Part shown: piece by piece, positions 7,318 through 17,589 of the stretch | How positions within the stretch are numbered: position 1 is the stretch's first letter | How the letters are laid out: the number at the start of each line of letters is the position of its first letter | Source: an uncultured Neisseriaceae bacterium | Lineage (GTDB): Bacteria; Pseudomonadota; Gammaproteobacteria; Burkholderiales; Neisseriaceae | Reading direction: 5' to 3' | Length of the DNA stretch: 55,429 nucleotides | Assembly (NCBI GenBank): GCA_946481965.1 | Contig: CAMLPN010000007.1 | Location: 1-55,429, forward strand | Translations under genes and position numbers: made by a program | The notes under the pieces: generated by a model | Told to the model about the DNA's origin: nothing | The model's input: the letters and a program-made list of their open reading frames with translations, nothing else | Database searches by the model: none

Positions 7318-10023
7318 ATGAAAAAATTAAAAAAAGTTACATCTCAACCAGTGACAATCAAGGCTGTGCTGGAATCACGCCATAGTCTTGAAAAAACACT
7401 ATCTAATTTACAGACCAGTATGAGTGGTCTGACTGAGCAAGACGTCAAAGAAAGACTAGCCAGTTTTGGCAGCAATGATGTGGTGCACGATAAGGCTCCT
7501 TCTGCTTTGCTGCAATTATTGCTAGCGTTTAAAAATCCCTTTATTTTTGTTTTACTGGCACTGGCAAGTGTAAGTTTTTTTACTGATTATCTGCTTCCTC
7601 TTCGTCATGGAGAAGAAACCAGTCTTAGTGGCATTATTATCATTTTGGTCATGGTTTTGCTTAGTGGGCTGCTGAGTTTTTGGCAAGAGTATCGCTCCAA
7701 CAAGGCTGCTCAGGCTTTGAAATCAATGATCAGCACTACAGCGACAGTATTGCGTCGTAGTCATCGTGATTTAGATGCTGAACAGCTGGAAGTACCGATT
7801 AAGCAAGTGGTTCCCGGAGATATTATTTTTCTGTCTGCTGGTGACATGGTGCCGGCTGATGTGCGTCTAATTGAATCGCGTGATCTGTTTATCAGTCAAG
7901 CTGTGCTAACTGGTGAGTCTATTCCGGTAGAGAAATCTGATACTTTAGGCAGTACGGTTAGTGCCGATGCAGATGGAGCGCCAACTCAACAATCACAACA
8001 TTTAGCTAATCCATTGGATGCAGAAAATATCTGCTTTATGGGTACGAATATTGTTAGTGGTACTGCTAAAGCTGTGGTCGTGGCAACCGGTAGCGACACA
8101 TACTTTGGTTCACTCGCTAAATCTATTGTGGGTACGCGTGGTAAAACTGCTTTTGATCGTGGTGTAAACAGTGTTAGTCATCTGCTGATTCGCTTCATGC
8201 TTGTCCTAGTACCGATTGTTTTGCTAATCAATGGTTTTACTAAAGGTGACTGGGGTGATGCTGCTTTATTTGCACTGGCTGTAGCTGTGGGTCTGACACC
8301 GGAAATGTTACCGATGATTGTCAGTGCCAATTTAGCAAAAGGTGCTATGGCAATGGCACGCCGTAAAGTGGTGGTAAAACGCCTTAGTGCGATTCAGAAT
8401 TTTGGATCAATGGATGTTTTATGTACTGATAAGACCGGCACCTTGACTCAGGACAAAATCATTCTGGAGCATTACACTGATATTAATGGTCATAATGATC
8501 ATGAAGTATTGCAGATGGCTTGGTTAAATAGCTCATACCAAAGCGGTATGAAAAACCTGATGGATAAGGCAATTGTACGCTTTGCACAGGAACCGGAAAA
8601 CCGCGCTTATATTAATACTGGTGGTTTTCAGAAGATAGATGAATTGCCCTTTGATTTTGTACGTCGCCGTTTATCTGTGGTTTTACAGGATGAACAACGT
8701 CGTCATGTGCTTATTTGTAAGGGTGCTGTAGAAGAGATGCTGTCCATCTCCAGCTGTGTGTATGAACAGGGACAGTCTTTACCCTTAGATGCAACGCGAC
8801 GTAAACAATTGTTGGCTTTGACCGAGAGCTATAATAAAGAAGGTTTTCGGGTATTGGCGATTGGTAAAAAATACATCAATGACGACCAACAGAAAGCGCA
8901 ATATGCGGTTGCAGACGAAACTGAACTTACTTTATGCGGTTTTCTGACTTTCCTTGATCCACCTAAAGACAGTGCTGCGCAGGCGATTGCTGCTCTGAGT
9001 GAAAATGGCGTAGCGGTAAAAGTTTTGACTGGTGATAATGCTATTGTTACACGCAAAATCTGTCATGAAGTCGGTATTGAGGTTGGATTGCCTTTGCTGG
9101 GTAATGACATTGAAAATCTAAGTGATGAAGCGTTGAAGCCTATACTGGAACAGCATACGGTTTTTGCCAAGCTTACTCCATTACAAAAATCACGCATTAT
9201 TCGCTTATTGCAGGAAAATGGCCATACGGTTGGTTTTCTGGGTGATGGTATTAATGATGCCCCTGCATTGCGTGATGCTGATGTTGGTATTTCAGTAGAT
9301 ACTGCCACTGATATTGCCAAAGAGTCTGCTGATATCATTTTGCTGGAAAAAAGCCTGATGGTATTGGAAGAAGGTGTTATTAAAGGACGTGAAACCTTTG
9401 GTAATATCATTAAATACTTGAATATGACAGCAAGCTCAAATTTTGGAAATGTGTTTTCAGTATTATTTGCCAGTGCTTTTCTACCATTTTTGCCCATGCT
9501 GGCTATTCAGTTACTGATTCAGAATCTGCTGTATGATTTTTCCCAGCTATCATTGCCGTGGGACAGAATGGATGATGAGTTTTTACGCAAACCAAGAAAA
9601 TGGGACGTTTCCAATATCAGCCGTTTCATGCTGTTTATCGGACCTATCTCATCTATATTTGATATCAGTACGTTTGCACTGATGTGGTATGTGTTTCATG
9701 CTAATGCCCCAGAAGTTCAGAATTTATTCCATTCTGGCTGGTTTGTGGAAGGTTTATTATCACAAACACTGGTTGTACACATGTTGCGAACCCGTAAAAT
9801 TCCGTTTGTACAAAGTACCGCTGCTTTGCCAGTACTGTTGATGACCGGATTGATTATGGCCATAGGAATCTATATTCCATTCTCACCGATTAGTGGTTGG
9901 ATTGGTCTTACACCACTGCCATGGCAATATTTCCCGTGGCTGGTACTCACTCTAGGTTGTTACTGTGTGGTTACACAAATAGTTAAACGCTGGTATATCC
10001 GCCGTTTCGGACAATGGTTCTAA
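7318..10023 (+). CDS. mgtA: Mg2+-importing P-type ATPase MgtA/MgtB
   Basis: This 901-residue P3B ATPase of the inner membrane imports Mg2+ at the cost of ATP. Asp371 in CTDKTGTLT is the phosphorylation site; the TGES actuator motif (VLTGESIPVEK), the MgtA-type membrane motif LTPEMLPMIVSANLA and the hinge GDGINDAPALRDADVG are all present. Membrane segments lie around 75-115, 285-345 and 705-895. I place the start at ATG 7318, because GAGG at 7306 is 8 nt upstream; a nearer-upstream ATG at 7297 overlaps the leader hairpin and has no ribosome binding site. A 240-nt leader with a small ORF and hairpins precedes it, and a terminator follows directly. MgtA and MgtB cannot be separated by eye. Confidence 0.93.
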   Translation: MKKLKKVTSQPVTIKAVLESRHSLEKTLSNLQTSMSGLTEQDVKERLASFGSNDVVHDKAPSALLQLLLAFKNPFIFVLLALASVSFFTDYLLPLRHGEETSLSGIIIILVMVLLSGLLSFWQEYRSNKAAQALKSMISTTATVLRRSHRDLDAEQLEVPIKQVVPGDIIFLSAGDMVPADVRLIESRDLFISQAVLTGESIPVEKSDTLGSTVSADADGAPTQQSQHLANPLDAENICFMGTNIVSGTAKAVVVATGSDTYFGSLAKSIVGTRGKTAFDRGVNSVSHLLIRFMLVLVPIVLLINGFTKGDWGDAALFALAVAVGLTPEMLPMIVSANLAKGAMAMARRKVVVKRLSAIQNFGSMDVLCTDKTGTLTQDKIILEHYTDINGHNDHEVLQMAWLNSSYQSGMKNLMDKAIVRFAQEPENRAYINTGGFQKIDELPFDFVRRRLSVVLQDEQRRHVLICKGAVEEMLSISSCVYEQGQSLPLDATRRKQLLALTESYNKEGFRVLAIGKKYINDDQQKAQYAVADETELTLCGFLTFLDPPKDSAAQAIAALSENGVAVKVLTGDNAIVTRKICHEVGIEVGLPLLGNDIENLSDEALKPILEQHTVFAKLTPLQKSRIIRLLQENGHTVGFLGDGINDAPALRDADVGISVDTATDIAKESADIILLEKSLMVLEEGVIKGRETFGNIIKYLNMTASSNFGNVFSVLFASAFLPFLPMLAIQLLIQNLLYDFSQLSLPWDRMDDEFLRKPRKWDVSNISRFMLFIGPISSIFDISTFALMWYVFHANAPEVQNLFHSGWFVEGLLSQTLVVHMLRTRKIPFVQSTAALPVLLMTGLIMAIGIYIPFSPISGWIGLTPLPWQYFPWLVLTLGCYCVVTQIVKRWYIRRFGQWF

Positions 10024-10034
10024 TTTATTCTTAC

Positions 10035-10064
10035 CAAAAAGCGAGTCATCAACTCGCTTTTTTT
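10035..10064 (+). terminator. Rho-independent terminator after mgtA
   Basis: AAAAAGCGAGT and ACTCGCTTTTT are perfectly complementary around a 5-nt loop and are followed by a run of T. It begins 12 bp after the mgtA stop codon. Confidence 0.9.
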
Positions 10065-11060
10065 GTAGCTGATGGATTAGTTTCAGAGCCTGCATATTTT
10101 AGTGATGTGGCTATCAATTTTATTATGCTAATTTGAAATAATACTCCTAGCTAAAATAGAGGTTTTAGTTTACCTCTATTGAAGTCAATATGATGATTTA
10201 GCTTATAACAATAAATAATTGTTTTTATAATAAAAATCATAATTATGTATCTGTATTCTTTTCTTGCTATTTTATCCTTTTCACTTATATACAAACAATC
10301 TGGTTAATTAAGAAATTAGGATCAGCTTTAATTCTTCATCAATCATTAATTTTCCATCTAATTGAGAAATTTTGAATAATGCTATTGGTATCTTAATAAG
10401 ATTTTTATGCCGATTTAGCTTTTGTAGTATCTGAAAAATCAATTGAGTAATATCAGACCTAACTATCCCTGCTATAAAAGGTAGCTCAACTGTATAAGTC
10501 ACAGCTTTTGGGGTAGTTTTAGAGAGTAAATAGATTTTAAAATAATAAATTAACGCATTTATTGTTCCGGCTGTAAGAAAATACTAAAATTTGAGCTAAT
10601 AGTAGGTGATAATCTTTTTGAAGGACTAATAATTAATATTAGATCGTTAAGCATTAAATTTAGTTGATATTTTAATGGAATATGAATTATTTCAATAACA
10701 CCGAGGAAGTTTAAATTTTTTAGCTATTAAAAAATCAACTTTATTTGATTGAACATAAAGAAAAAGTATTTTTAATGATTTATTTGAAGGATATTAGGTA
10801 GATGTTAAATATTTGATTAGAAGATAAAAAAACTGATTAATACATTTTTAAACAACCGAAACTCAGAAAAGTTAACCATTTTAAGCTGAGAAGAATGTAT
10901 ACATGTACAACAATAATGGATCAGAATGTCTTTCAAATTTCTTAAACCATGCTATTAAAATGACAGTTTAAGTAGGAAATAATGAATAAATTGATTGTCG
11001 ATTATTGAACAGATAACGACTTGATACATTATATTATTTTAAAGTAACTCTGAGGTTAGA
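10065..11060. other. One-kilobase AT-rich region without a supported gene
   Basis: On the minus strand a frame is open from about 10583 to the stop at 10308 and reads plausibly at its end (SKTTPKAVTYTVELPFIAGI... DEELKLILIS). It has no ATG and no ribosome binding site; its only start is a GTG at 10502. It may be the C-terminal relic of a lost gene. I recognise nothing else. Confidence 0.35.
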
Positions 11061-11327
11061 ATGGCATTTAATAAAACTGAAAAATCAGCTTTGCTGACTG
11101 TAAAAGGTGTTGGGGAAACTGTTATTGGGCGACTAGAACAAATGGGTATTGATTCAATATCCAAACTGGCGCAGGCGAATCCTCAGGATATTATCGAACA
11201 GGCAGCCAGTTTGACAGGAAGTACTTGCTGGAAAAACAGCCCTCAGGCGAAAGCAGCCATAACAAATGCGGTAGATTTTGCTAATAAGCAATTACAGGAA
11301 AGATCAGATTTAAATATTACAGATTAA
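11061..11327 (+). CDS. Small helix-hairpin-helix domain protein
   Basis: The protein is 88 residues long. Residues 10-50 (LLTVKGVGETVIGRLEQMGI, then SISKLAQANPQDI) form a helix-hairpin-helix of the kind found in DNA-binding proteins, with the GVG turn. The tail contains GSTCWKNSPQAKAAI, a conserved feature of this small uncharacterised family of stand-alone HhH proteins. GAGG at 11052 gives a good ribosome binding site. A nucleic-acid-binding role is inferred from the fold only. The gene is not closely linked to its neighbours. Confidence 0.75.
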   Translation: MAFNKTEKSALLTVKGVGETVIGRLEQMGIDSISKLAQANPQDIIEQAASLTGSTCWKNSPQAKAAITNAVDFANKQLQERSDLNITD

Positions 11328-11621
11328 AATATGCCAAAAATTTAGCCTAATTTATGTTTATTTGTCGCGTTAAATACACACATTGTCATAGAAAATTTCG
11401 ATAATAAGCCCGTTAATATTACGCTATTGCCTGAATTTACTCCTGCTATTGAGATAGTTTACTAAACTAATAATTATGCGGTGCATGCATTCCTTAAAGA
11501 AGGCTATAATGTAAAACACTTTTATCCTGAACATAAATGATAAGTGCTCAGATAAAGGTATTCTTTAGCGTGCTTTTTTAAAAACAGATTTCAGGTGTAA
11601 AAACTAAGACTGAGAACAGAT

Positions 11622-12902
11622 ATGGATGAATTAATCAAAGAAGCAGCATTACATTTTCACGAAGAACCCCGTCCAGGAAAAATTGAGGTTCGGCCTACGA
11701 AACCATTGGCTACTCAAGAAGATTTGTCATTGGCGTATTCCCCCGGCGTAGCTGCACCGTGTATGGAGATTCATCGTGATCCGACTAATGCTTATAAATA
11801 TACTGCACGTGGTAATCTTGTAGCGGTCATTTCTAATGGCACCGCAGTTTTGGGTTTGGGTAATATTGGTGCTCTTGCTGGTAAACCAGTTATGGAAGGC
11901 AAGGGTGTTTTATTTAAAAAATTTGGTGGGGTAGATGTTTTTGATATTGAGATAGATGAAACAGATCCCGACAAGCTGGTTGACATCATTGCTGCCCTTG
12001 AGCCAACTTTTGGTGGCATAAATCTGGAAGATATTAAAGCACCCGAATGTTTTTATATCGAAAAAAAATTACGCGAACGTTGCAAAATTCCAGTTTTTCA
12101 TGATGATCAGCATGGTACCGCTATTATTACTGTTGCTGCTATTAAAAACGCTTTGACTGTTGTCGGTAAAGATATTTCTCAAGTTACGCTAGTTTGTTCT
12201 GGTGCAGGTGCTGCTGCTATCGCCTGTTTGGAACTATTAGTTAATATGGGTCTAAAAAGGGAAAATATTACTGTATGCGACTCCAAAGGCGTGATTTATC
12301 AGAATCGCGAAGCAAATATGGTGGAATCCAAAAAAGCTTTTGCCAAACCTGATCAGGGACAACGCACCTTGGCAGATGCGGTAAATGGCAAAGATATATT
12401 CCTTGGATTATCCGGTCCAGGCGTATTAAGTGCGGATATGCTCAAAACCATGAATAAAGATCCAATTATTCTGGCTATGGCCAACCCTACGCCCGAAATC
12501 TGGCCATTTGAAGCCAAAGAGGTTCGCCCTGATGTCATAATAGGCACTGGACGCTCTGATTTCCCAAATCAGGTTAATAATGTCTTGTGTTTTCCGTTTA
12601 TTTTCCGCGGTGCTCTGGATGTAGGTGCAACCGACATCAATGATGAAATGAAACTGGCCTGTGTGAATGCTATCGCGGAACTGGCGAAAACTCCTCCGAG
12701 TGCAGAAGTGGTTAAAGCTTACAAAGATGCTGATATGACTTTTGGCCGTGAATACCTGATTCCCAAGCCTTTTGATCCACGGCTTATCACCGTTGTAGCG
12801 CCGGCAGTGGCTCAGGCTGCAATGGATTCTGGTGTGGCTACTCGTCCAATCGGTGACATGCAAGCCTATGTAGAACAACTGAAAAAGAGAATTGAAAATT
12901 AA
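11622..12902 (+). CDS. maeB: Malic enzyme (oxaloacetate-decarboxylating malate dehydrogenase), short MaeB-like form
   Basis: The enzyme converts malate to pyruvate and CO2 with reduction of NAD(P)+. The 426 residues align along their length with the malic-enzyme half of E. coli Mae[41 protein letters not shown], the dinucleotide fold [14 protein letters not shown], and [10 protein letters not shown]. The C-terminal phosphotransacetylase-like domain of full-length MaeB is absent; the stop follows the malic-enzyme domain directly, as in other short bacterial malic enzymes. NAD or NADP preference cannot be read with confidence. It supplies pyruvate, also the substrate of PoxB encoded further downstream. 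Confidence 0.9.
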   Translation: MDELIKEAALHFHEEPRPGKIEVRPTKPLATQEDLSLAYSPGVAAPCMEIHRDPTNAYKYTARGNLVAVISNGTAVLGLGNIGALAGKPVMEGKGVLFKKFGGVDVFDIEIDETDPDKLVDIIAALEPTFGGINLEDIKAPECFYIEKKLRERCKIPVFHDDQHGTAIITVAAIKNALTVVGKDISQVTLVCSGAGAAAIACLELLVNMGLKRENITVCDSKGVIYQNREANMVESKKAFAKPDQGQRTLADAVNGKDIFLGLSGPGVLSADMLKTMNKDPIILAMANPTPEIWPFEAKEVRPDVIIGTGRSDFPNQVNNVLCFPFIFRGALDVGATDINDEMKLACVNAIAELAKTPPSAEVVKAYKDADMTFGREYLIPKPFDPRLITVVAPAVAQAAMDSGVATRPIGDMQAYVEQLKKRIEN

Positions 12903-13027
12903 TCAATACAGATAATTTGGCTGAAGCTGTAAAGTTTATAGTGAGTATTGCTGTTTGGATATATAAATAGCGGCAGCTTAAATTTTTTGCTTAACATTTC
13001 AGTTAAATTATATTGTCTGTATACTGG

Positions 13028-13059
13028 CAGGCTGTCTTCTTCGGACAGCCTGTTGTTTT
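13028..13059 (+). terminator. Hairpin between maeB and greB, probable terminator with DUS-like arms
   Basis: CAGGCTGTC and GACAGCCTG form a perfect 9-bp stem around a 7-nt loop, followed by TTGTTTTA. The arms share AGGCTGTCT with the DUS-like 12-mer near 43270. It lies about 125 bp after maeB and 27 bp before the greB start. Confidence 0.6.
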
Positions 13060-13078
13060 ATCGATGCAGGAAATGACA

Positions 13079-13579
13079 ATGAGTACCGATCAAAATCAAT
13101 TACCAAATTACATCACACCAAACGGTCATCAGGCATTACAAGATGAACTTTATCAGTTAGTCCATAAAGAACGACCGGAGATTGTTAATGTCGTTAACTG
13201 GGCGGCGGGGAATGGTGATCGTAGTGAGAACGGAGATTATCTTTATGGAAAACGTCGTTTGCGTGAAATTGATCGCAGGATTCGTTTTCTCACTAAAAGA
13301 CTAGAAGCTGCTCATGTCGTTGACCCAGAAGCACGCGAAGATTGCGATCAGATTTTTTTCAGTGCTACGGTAACCATTTTACGCGGAAATGGCCATGAAC
13401 AGACAGTTCACATTGTTGGTACGGATGAAATTGATCTGAATCGTAATAAGATATCCTGGGTTTCACCACTTGCCCGTTGTTTGCTAAAAGCCCATGCTGG
13501 TGATGAAGTACGATTGAATGGGGTAGATGGTGTGGAGATTATTGAGATTTTAACAGTTGAGTATATACGTATTGATTAA
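13079..13579 (+). CDS. greB: Transcription elongation factor GreB
   Basis: GreB binds the RNA polymerase secondary channel and stimulates cleavage of backtracked RNA. The 166 residues comprise an N-terminal coiled coil (about 12-85) with the tip GDRSENGDYLYGKRRLREIDRR, which carries the two acidic catalytic residues (D, E) and the GreB-type basic residues, then the FKBP-like C-terminal domain. GDRSENGDY with KRRLREIDRR distinguishes it from GreA. The start at 13079 has AGGA 8 nt upstream; an ATG two codons earlier is also possible. It appears to be monocistronic. Confidence 0.9.
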   Translation: MSTDQNQLPNYITPNGHQALQDELYQLVHKERPEIVNVVNWAAGNGDRSENGDYLYGKRRLREIDRRIRFLTKRLEAAHVVDPEAREDCDQIFFSATVTILRGNGHEQTVHIVGTDEIDLNRNKISWVSPLARCLLKAHAGDEVRLNGVDGVEIIEILTVEYIRID

Positions 13580-13764
13580 ATTGTCTCATATCATGCATAA
13601 TATTAACTTAAGTTAAAAAAAATCTACTCCCATTTAATTTCTGCTAATTCAAATCGTTAATAAAATTCTATTGCTTAAACAGAACGATTTTAAATTTGAA
13701 TAAATTATCTTAGCCATTTTGGCTAAGATTTGTGCAGCAACATATTTATTGTAAATATTACTCT

Positions 13765-14676
13765 ATGAATCCAAAACTTGATCCGATATTCAAACAGCTT
13801 AATGCACTTATACTCGGTAAACAACCATTGCTGGTGCAGATTATTACTTGTGTTCTGGCTAGGGGACATATATTACTGAATGATGTGCCCGGAGTAGGGA
13901 AAACCACGCTGGCACATGCATTGGCTGCCGTGCTGGGTATGGGATACAAACGAGTTCAGTTTACTAATGATATGTTGCCAGCCGATTTATTAGGGGTCAA
14001 TATATTTCAACCACAAAAAAGTGAGTTTACTTTCCAGCCGGGGCCTGTTTTTAATCCATTTTTATTAGCAGATGAAATAAATCGTGCCTCTCCTAAACTC
14101 CAATCAGCTTTACTGGAAGCCATGGAAGAAGGGCAAGTTTCTGTTGATGGTAAAACTTATACCTTGCCACAGCCATTTCTGGTTGTCGCCACGCAAAACC
14201 CTGTAGAGCAATTAGGCACATATCCTTTACCAGAATCACAATTAGATCGTTTTATGATGTGTCTGAGTATGGGGTATCCAGCTGAAAAAGAAGAGAAGCA
14301 GTTATATCTGAGTGGTGGACGTCGCCAGTTTATTCCTAGAATTAAACCAGTGACCAATACCAAGATATTGCAACAATGGCAGGACGAAGCAATGCAAATA
14401 ACCATTTCTCCGGCAGCTGCTGATTATATTTATCGACTGGTACAAGCCACCAGAGTACCGGGTCGTTTTGCGGTAGGACTGAGTCCACGAGCCGGTCTGG
14501 CTGTAGTTAATGCGGCTAAAGCGCATGCATGGGTGCATGCCCGTACCCATGTTTTACCAGAAGATGTGAAAGCAATATGGGTAGCAGTAGCTGCACACAG
14601 GTTGCAACCAATACAAAGTCAGCAGGAAAGTAAAACCATCTTAACTGAGATGCTAAGTCATGTGGCCGTGGTCTGA
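13765..14676 (+). CDS. MoxR-family AAA+ ATPase
   Basis: This is a 303-residue MoxR-type AAA+ ATPase. Walker A is VPGVGKTT (41-48), Walker B is LLADEINRASPKLQSALLEAMEEGQV (about residue 105), and sensor 1 follows as VVATQNPVEQLGTYPLPESQLDRF. I start at ATG 13765 because the protein then begins like other MoxR members; the frame is open 11 codons further upstream from a TTG. It overlaps the following DUF58 gene by 17 nt, and a transglutaminase gene follows. This trio is a widespread conserved operon in which MoxR probably acts as a chaperone or assembly factor for membrane-associated partners. The precise substrate is unknown. Confidence 0.9.
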   Translation: MNPKLDPIFKQLNALILGKQPLLVQIITCVLARGHILLNDVPGVGKTTLAHALAAVLGMGYKRVQFTNDMLPADLLGVNIFQPQKSEFTFQPGPVFNPFLLADEINRASPKLQSALLEAMEEGQVSVDGKTYTLPQPFLVVATQNPVEQLGTYPLPESQLDRFMMCLSMGYPAEKEEKQLYLSGGRRQFIPRIKPVTNTKILQQWQDEAMQITISPAAADYIYRLVQATRVPGRFAVGLSPRAGLAVVNAAKAHAWVHARTHVLPEDVKAIWVAVAAHRLQPIQSQQESKTILTEMLSHVAVV

Positions 14677-15595
14677 ATTACCTGCGCCAATCTGTCTAGA
14701 CGGATATCAACCATTACGCATGCGTAATGTTCGCTTTAGTCTTACGCGCTCAGGCTGGGGGATAGCCATAGCATGTGTATTGCTGTGGGTCATGGCGGTT
14801 AATTATCAGGTTAATGTTGCTTATGCATTGGTGTTCTGGTTAGTTGGTATACTGATATTTGGAGCGGCAGCTGGTCTGCGCCAACTTACCGGATTGGTGC
14901 TGGAAATTATTCCTGCCCCAGAATACTTCGCCCAAAATGAAATCGTTTTGACTTTACGCGCCTGTGATGAGTGTAAACGTCGACGCTGGCTGTGGTTACG
15001 AACTAGCTTAACTGATAATCAAAATGCTAAAGACTGGCAGTTATGGACAATAACACCGGAAAATAGAGATTTTGACTGGCGGCTGCCACCGCAAAAACGC
15101 GGATTTCTTCCATCTTTAACATTAGCAGGTGCCTGCATGGCACCATTTGGATTGATCATGGTAGAAACGCAATGGGAATATAGCGGCGAAATCATTATTT
15201 TTCCAGCGCCATTACTGCATGATTTACCTGTCGCCGTTGTTGATAACCAAGACGAATCCTCGCAAATTAGTTTAAGCGGAGAGAATCCGGCTTATCTTAT
15301 GCCACACCAAAATACTACGCCGTTGAAATACATTGCATGGAAACATTATGCTAAAAGTGGCAATTTGCTGGATAAATATTTTGAACGCAGTGGATCAGTC
15401 ATCGAACCTGCATTAATTTCCTATCGTAATTATCCACCAAATACAACCAAAGAAAAATTGGCTAGTTTGTTGTGTTATCGTGTCTTACGGGCAGAAGCGA
15501 GTGGAGAAAAATATATTCTCGAGTTGCCACATCAGCGATTTGAAGCAGGTACCGCGCAGCGAACATACTGTTTAACAGCATTGGGAACATGGTAA
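14660..15595 (+). CDS. DUF58 domain membrane protein
   Basis: This 311-residue protein belongs to the DUF58 family. Two transmembrane segments lie near the N-terminus (about 32-52 and 56-75). A soluble region follows with the family pattern at 220-270 (PLKYIAWKHYAKSGNLLDKYFER, corresponding to the usual R-x-IdWkxSARtgeLlvKxfe). The VWA-like metal site typical of larger relatives is not evident. It overlaps MoxR upstream by 17 nt and the transglutaminase downstream by 7 nt, so the three are translated together. Confidence 0.85.
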   Translation: MWPWSELPAPICLDGYQPLRMRNVRFSLTRSGWGIAIACVLLWVMAVNYQVNVAYALVFWLVGILIFGAAAGLRQLTGLVLEIIPAPEYFAQNEIVLTLRACDECKRRRWLWLRTSLTDNQNAKDWQLWTITPENRDFDWRLPPQKRGFLPSLTLAGACMAPFGLIMVETQWEYSGEIIIFPAPLLHDLPVAVVDNQDESSQISLSGENPAYLMPHQNTTPLKYIAWKHYAKSGNLLDKYFERSGSVIEPALISYRNYPPNTTKEKLASLLCYRVLRAEASGEKYILELPHQRFEAGTAQRTYCLTALGTW

Positions 15596-17589
15596 TGTGG
15601 CTTGCTGATCCTGTCTTTTTGCGTAAAACACCCAATATTCGCGCCCAATTCATCTTACTATTGATGCTTAGCTGGGTGGCGGTACCATTACTCTTGCAAT
15701 TACCATTTACCATCTCAGTGATGTTCGGATTTTTATTAATCATTCGAATGTTATTACTGTTTACCCCCATAAAAAAATTACCGGTTTGGGGGCTGGTCAT
15801 ATTACTAATAGGTACGGGTGCGTGGGTATATTTCAAAATTGGTACATTTATAGGGCGGGATGGTGGCGTATCACTATTGCTGCTAATGGTGGTACTGAAA
15901 ACGTATGAAGGGGAAACTTTACGCGACTGGCAGGTATTATTGCTGGCACAAATAATATTGATGGGTGGAGCATTATTATTTAATCAAGGTATATTAATGG
16001 CTCCGTGGCTCATCATTTCATTATTCTGCTTACTTTCCTCACTTGGACTGCTGGCTGGTATTGAACCCCAATCTGCGATCAAACAGGGTATTGTAGTTTT
16101 GTTATTATCTTTACCTCTGGCTGTGATTTTATTTATTGTCGCTCCACGAAAAAATACCCCATTATGGGGTATACCTCCTTCGCAGACTGCAAGCAAAACC
16201 GGTCTCTCCAATATCATGGATCCAGGTAGTATCAGTAATCTGGTGCAGAGCAATGATTTAGCATTTAATGTTATTTTTGATAACAATGCCGTGCCCAAGA
16301 AAGAGAATTTGTACTGGCGTGTTGTCATCATGGGACGTAATCAAAACGGCGTATGGCAGGCTATCAAAGATAATTATACTGATGAGGATACATTGCAACT
16401 GCCCAATCGAGAGGAATTAGCACAGAACTCAGGTTCAAATTACGTCAGTTATCAGTTAGTCATAAAAGATGACAATGGCTATGTCCCTGCTTTAGATCAG
16501 CCATTACCAGATAAGCAGAAAGAGTTATCGCGTAGAGTAGGTAATGTGATTCGGGTAAATAAAAGACGAGAGGGTTTACGGCGTATCCATCTTGCTTCTT
16601 CATTATCGGCCCAGTTGCAACAGAACATGGATCGCGATCTGAAATATTTCTATTTGGAACTGCCTGCAGATATTAATTTGCAAACCCGTATGCTGGCCAG
16701 ACAGCTGGCTAAACAATCTCAAAATACAGAAGATTTTATTCAGCGTATATTGTCCTATTATCGGGAGCAACACTTTCAATATACTCTGACACCGGAACGT
16801 GGCGCTGATAAAGAAAATCATACAGATTATTTTTTATTTAATTCGCATGAAGGATTTTGTGAGGACTTCGCAGATGCAACTGTGTGGTTGGCTCGTGCAG
16901 CTGGAGTGCCGGCAAGAGTTGTAACTGGCTATCAGGGTGGAGAATATCATGCAGAAGGTCAGTTCTGGCAGGTTCGCAGTAAAGATGCGCATGCCTGGAC
17001 AGAGATCTGGGTGGCGGAAAAAAATATTTGGCAGCGGATAGATCCAACTACGGCAATATCAGAAGCACGCGTAAATACAGGTATCGAAAATGCCCTTCCA
17101 GCTACGCAAACTCAAGCATTAAAACCGAAATATCCATGGTTGGAAAATAAACTGGATCAGGGACAATTTTACTGGCAGCAATGGGTGGTTAATTATGATG
17201 GAAGTCAGCAAAATAGTCTCATATCGAAAATAGGTTTTAAAAATCTTCCATTATGGTTATTACTGATCATTATTGGTATTTTAATTATTATTACCGCTTT
17301 ACCGATGATGCTTTGGGTATGGAAACAAGGCAGAAGTAATATTTCACCTCTGGTAGAAGGATTTAACCTACTTAAGCAGACACTGATTGAAGGTGATACA
17401 GAAGAGATATTAGCATTTGGCCCAGAAGAAATAAAAACTCTTCTAGAAGAAGCTGATTTATTAAACAGCCAGATTGAGCAATTGTTGGATCAATATATTT
17501 TATGGCAATACGGCTCTACTAAGCTGCCCAGTAAACATGAGCAGCGTGTCTGGTATCGGAATGTAAAACGCGCTATTCGCAAAATCTGA
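15589..17589 (+). CDS. TgpA-like transmembrane transglutaminase (DUF3488 + transglutaminase-like domain)
   Basis: The protein has 666 residues. Several N-terminal membrane segments (about 18-185) form the DUF3488 region. A periplasmic part follows, carrying a transglutaminase-like domain with an intact catalytic triad: Cys424 (GFCEDFADA), His468 (DAHAWTEIW) and Asp485 (RIDPTTA). One further membrane segment (about 555-578) leads to a short cytoplasmic tail. It is the last gene of the MoxR-DUF58-transglutaminase operon. Pseudomonas TgpA, of the same architecture, is essential, but its substrate is not established. A second Met (residue 3) could be the start. A cell-envelope role is inferred. 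Confidence 0.88.
   Translation: MVMWLADPVFLRKTPNIRAQFILLLMLSWVAVPLLLQLPFTISVMFGFLLIIRMLLLFTPIKKLPVWGLVILLIGTGAWVYFKIGTFIGRDGGVSLLLLMVVLKTYEGETLRDWQVLLLAQIILMGGALLFNQGILMAPWLIISLFCLLSSLGLLAGIEPQSAIKQGIVVLLLSLPLAVILFIVAPRKNTPLWGIPPSQTASKTGLSNIMDPGSISNLVQSNDLAFNVIFDNNAVPKKENLYWRVVIMGRNQNGVWQAIKDNYTDEDTLQLPNREELAQNSGSNYVSYQLVIKDDNGYVPALDQPLPDKQKELSRRVGNVIRVNKRREGLRRIHLASSLSAQLQQNMDRDLKYFYLELPADINLQTRMLARQLAKQSQNTEDFIQRILSYYREQHFQYTLTPERGADKENHTDYFLFNSHEGFCEDFADATVWLARAAGVPARVVTGYQGGEYHAEGQFWQVRSKDAHAWTEIWVAEKNIWQRIDPTTAISEARVNTGIENALPATQTQALKPKYPWLENKLDQGQFYWQQWVVNYDGSQQNSLISKIGFKNLPLWLLLIIIGILIIITALPMMLWVWKQGRSNISPLVEGFNLLKQTLIEGDTEEILAFGPEEIKTLLEEADLLNSQIEQLLDQYILWQYGSTKLPSKHEQRVWYRNVKRAIRKI

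Noticed and set aside
10308-10583. Minus-strand open stretch of about 90 codons
   Set aside because: It has no ATG, no ribosome binding site and no recognisable domain; the only start is an internal GTG. It is mentioned in the intergenic note as a possible relic.
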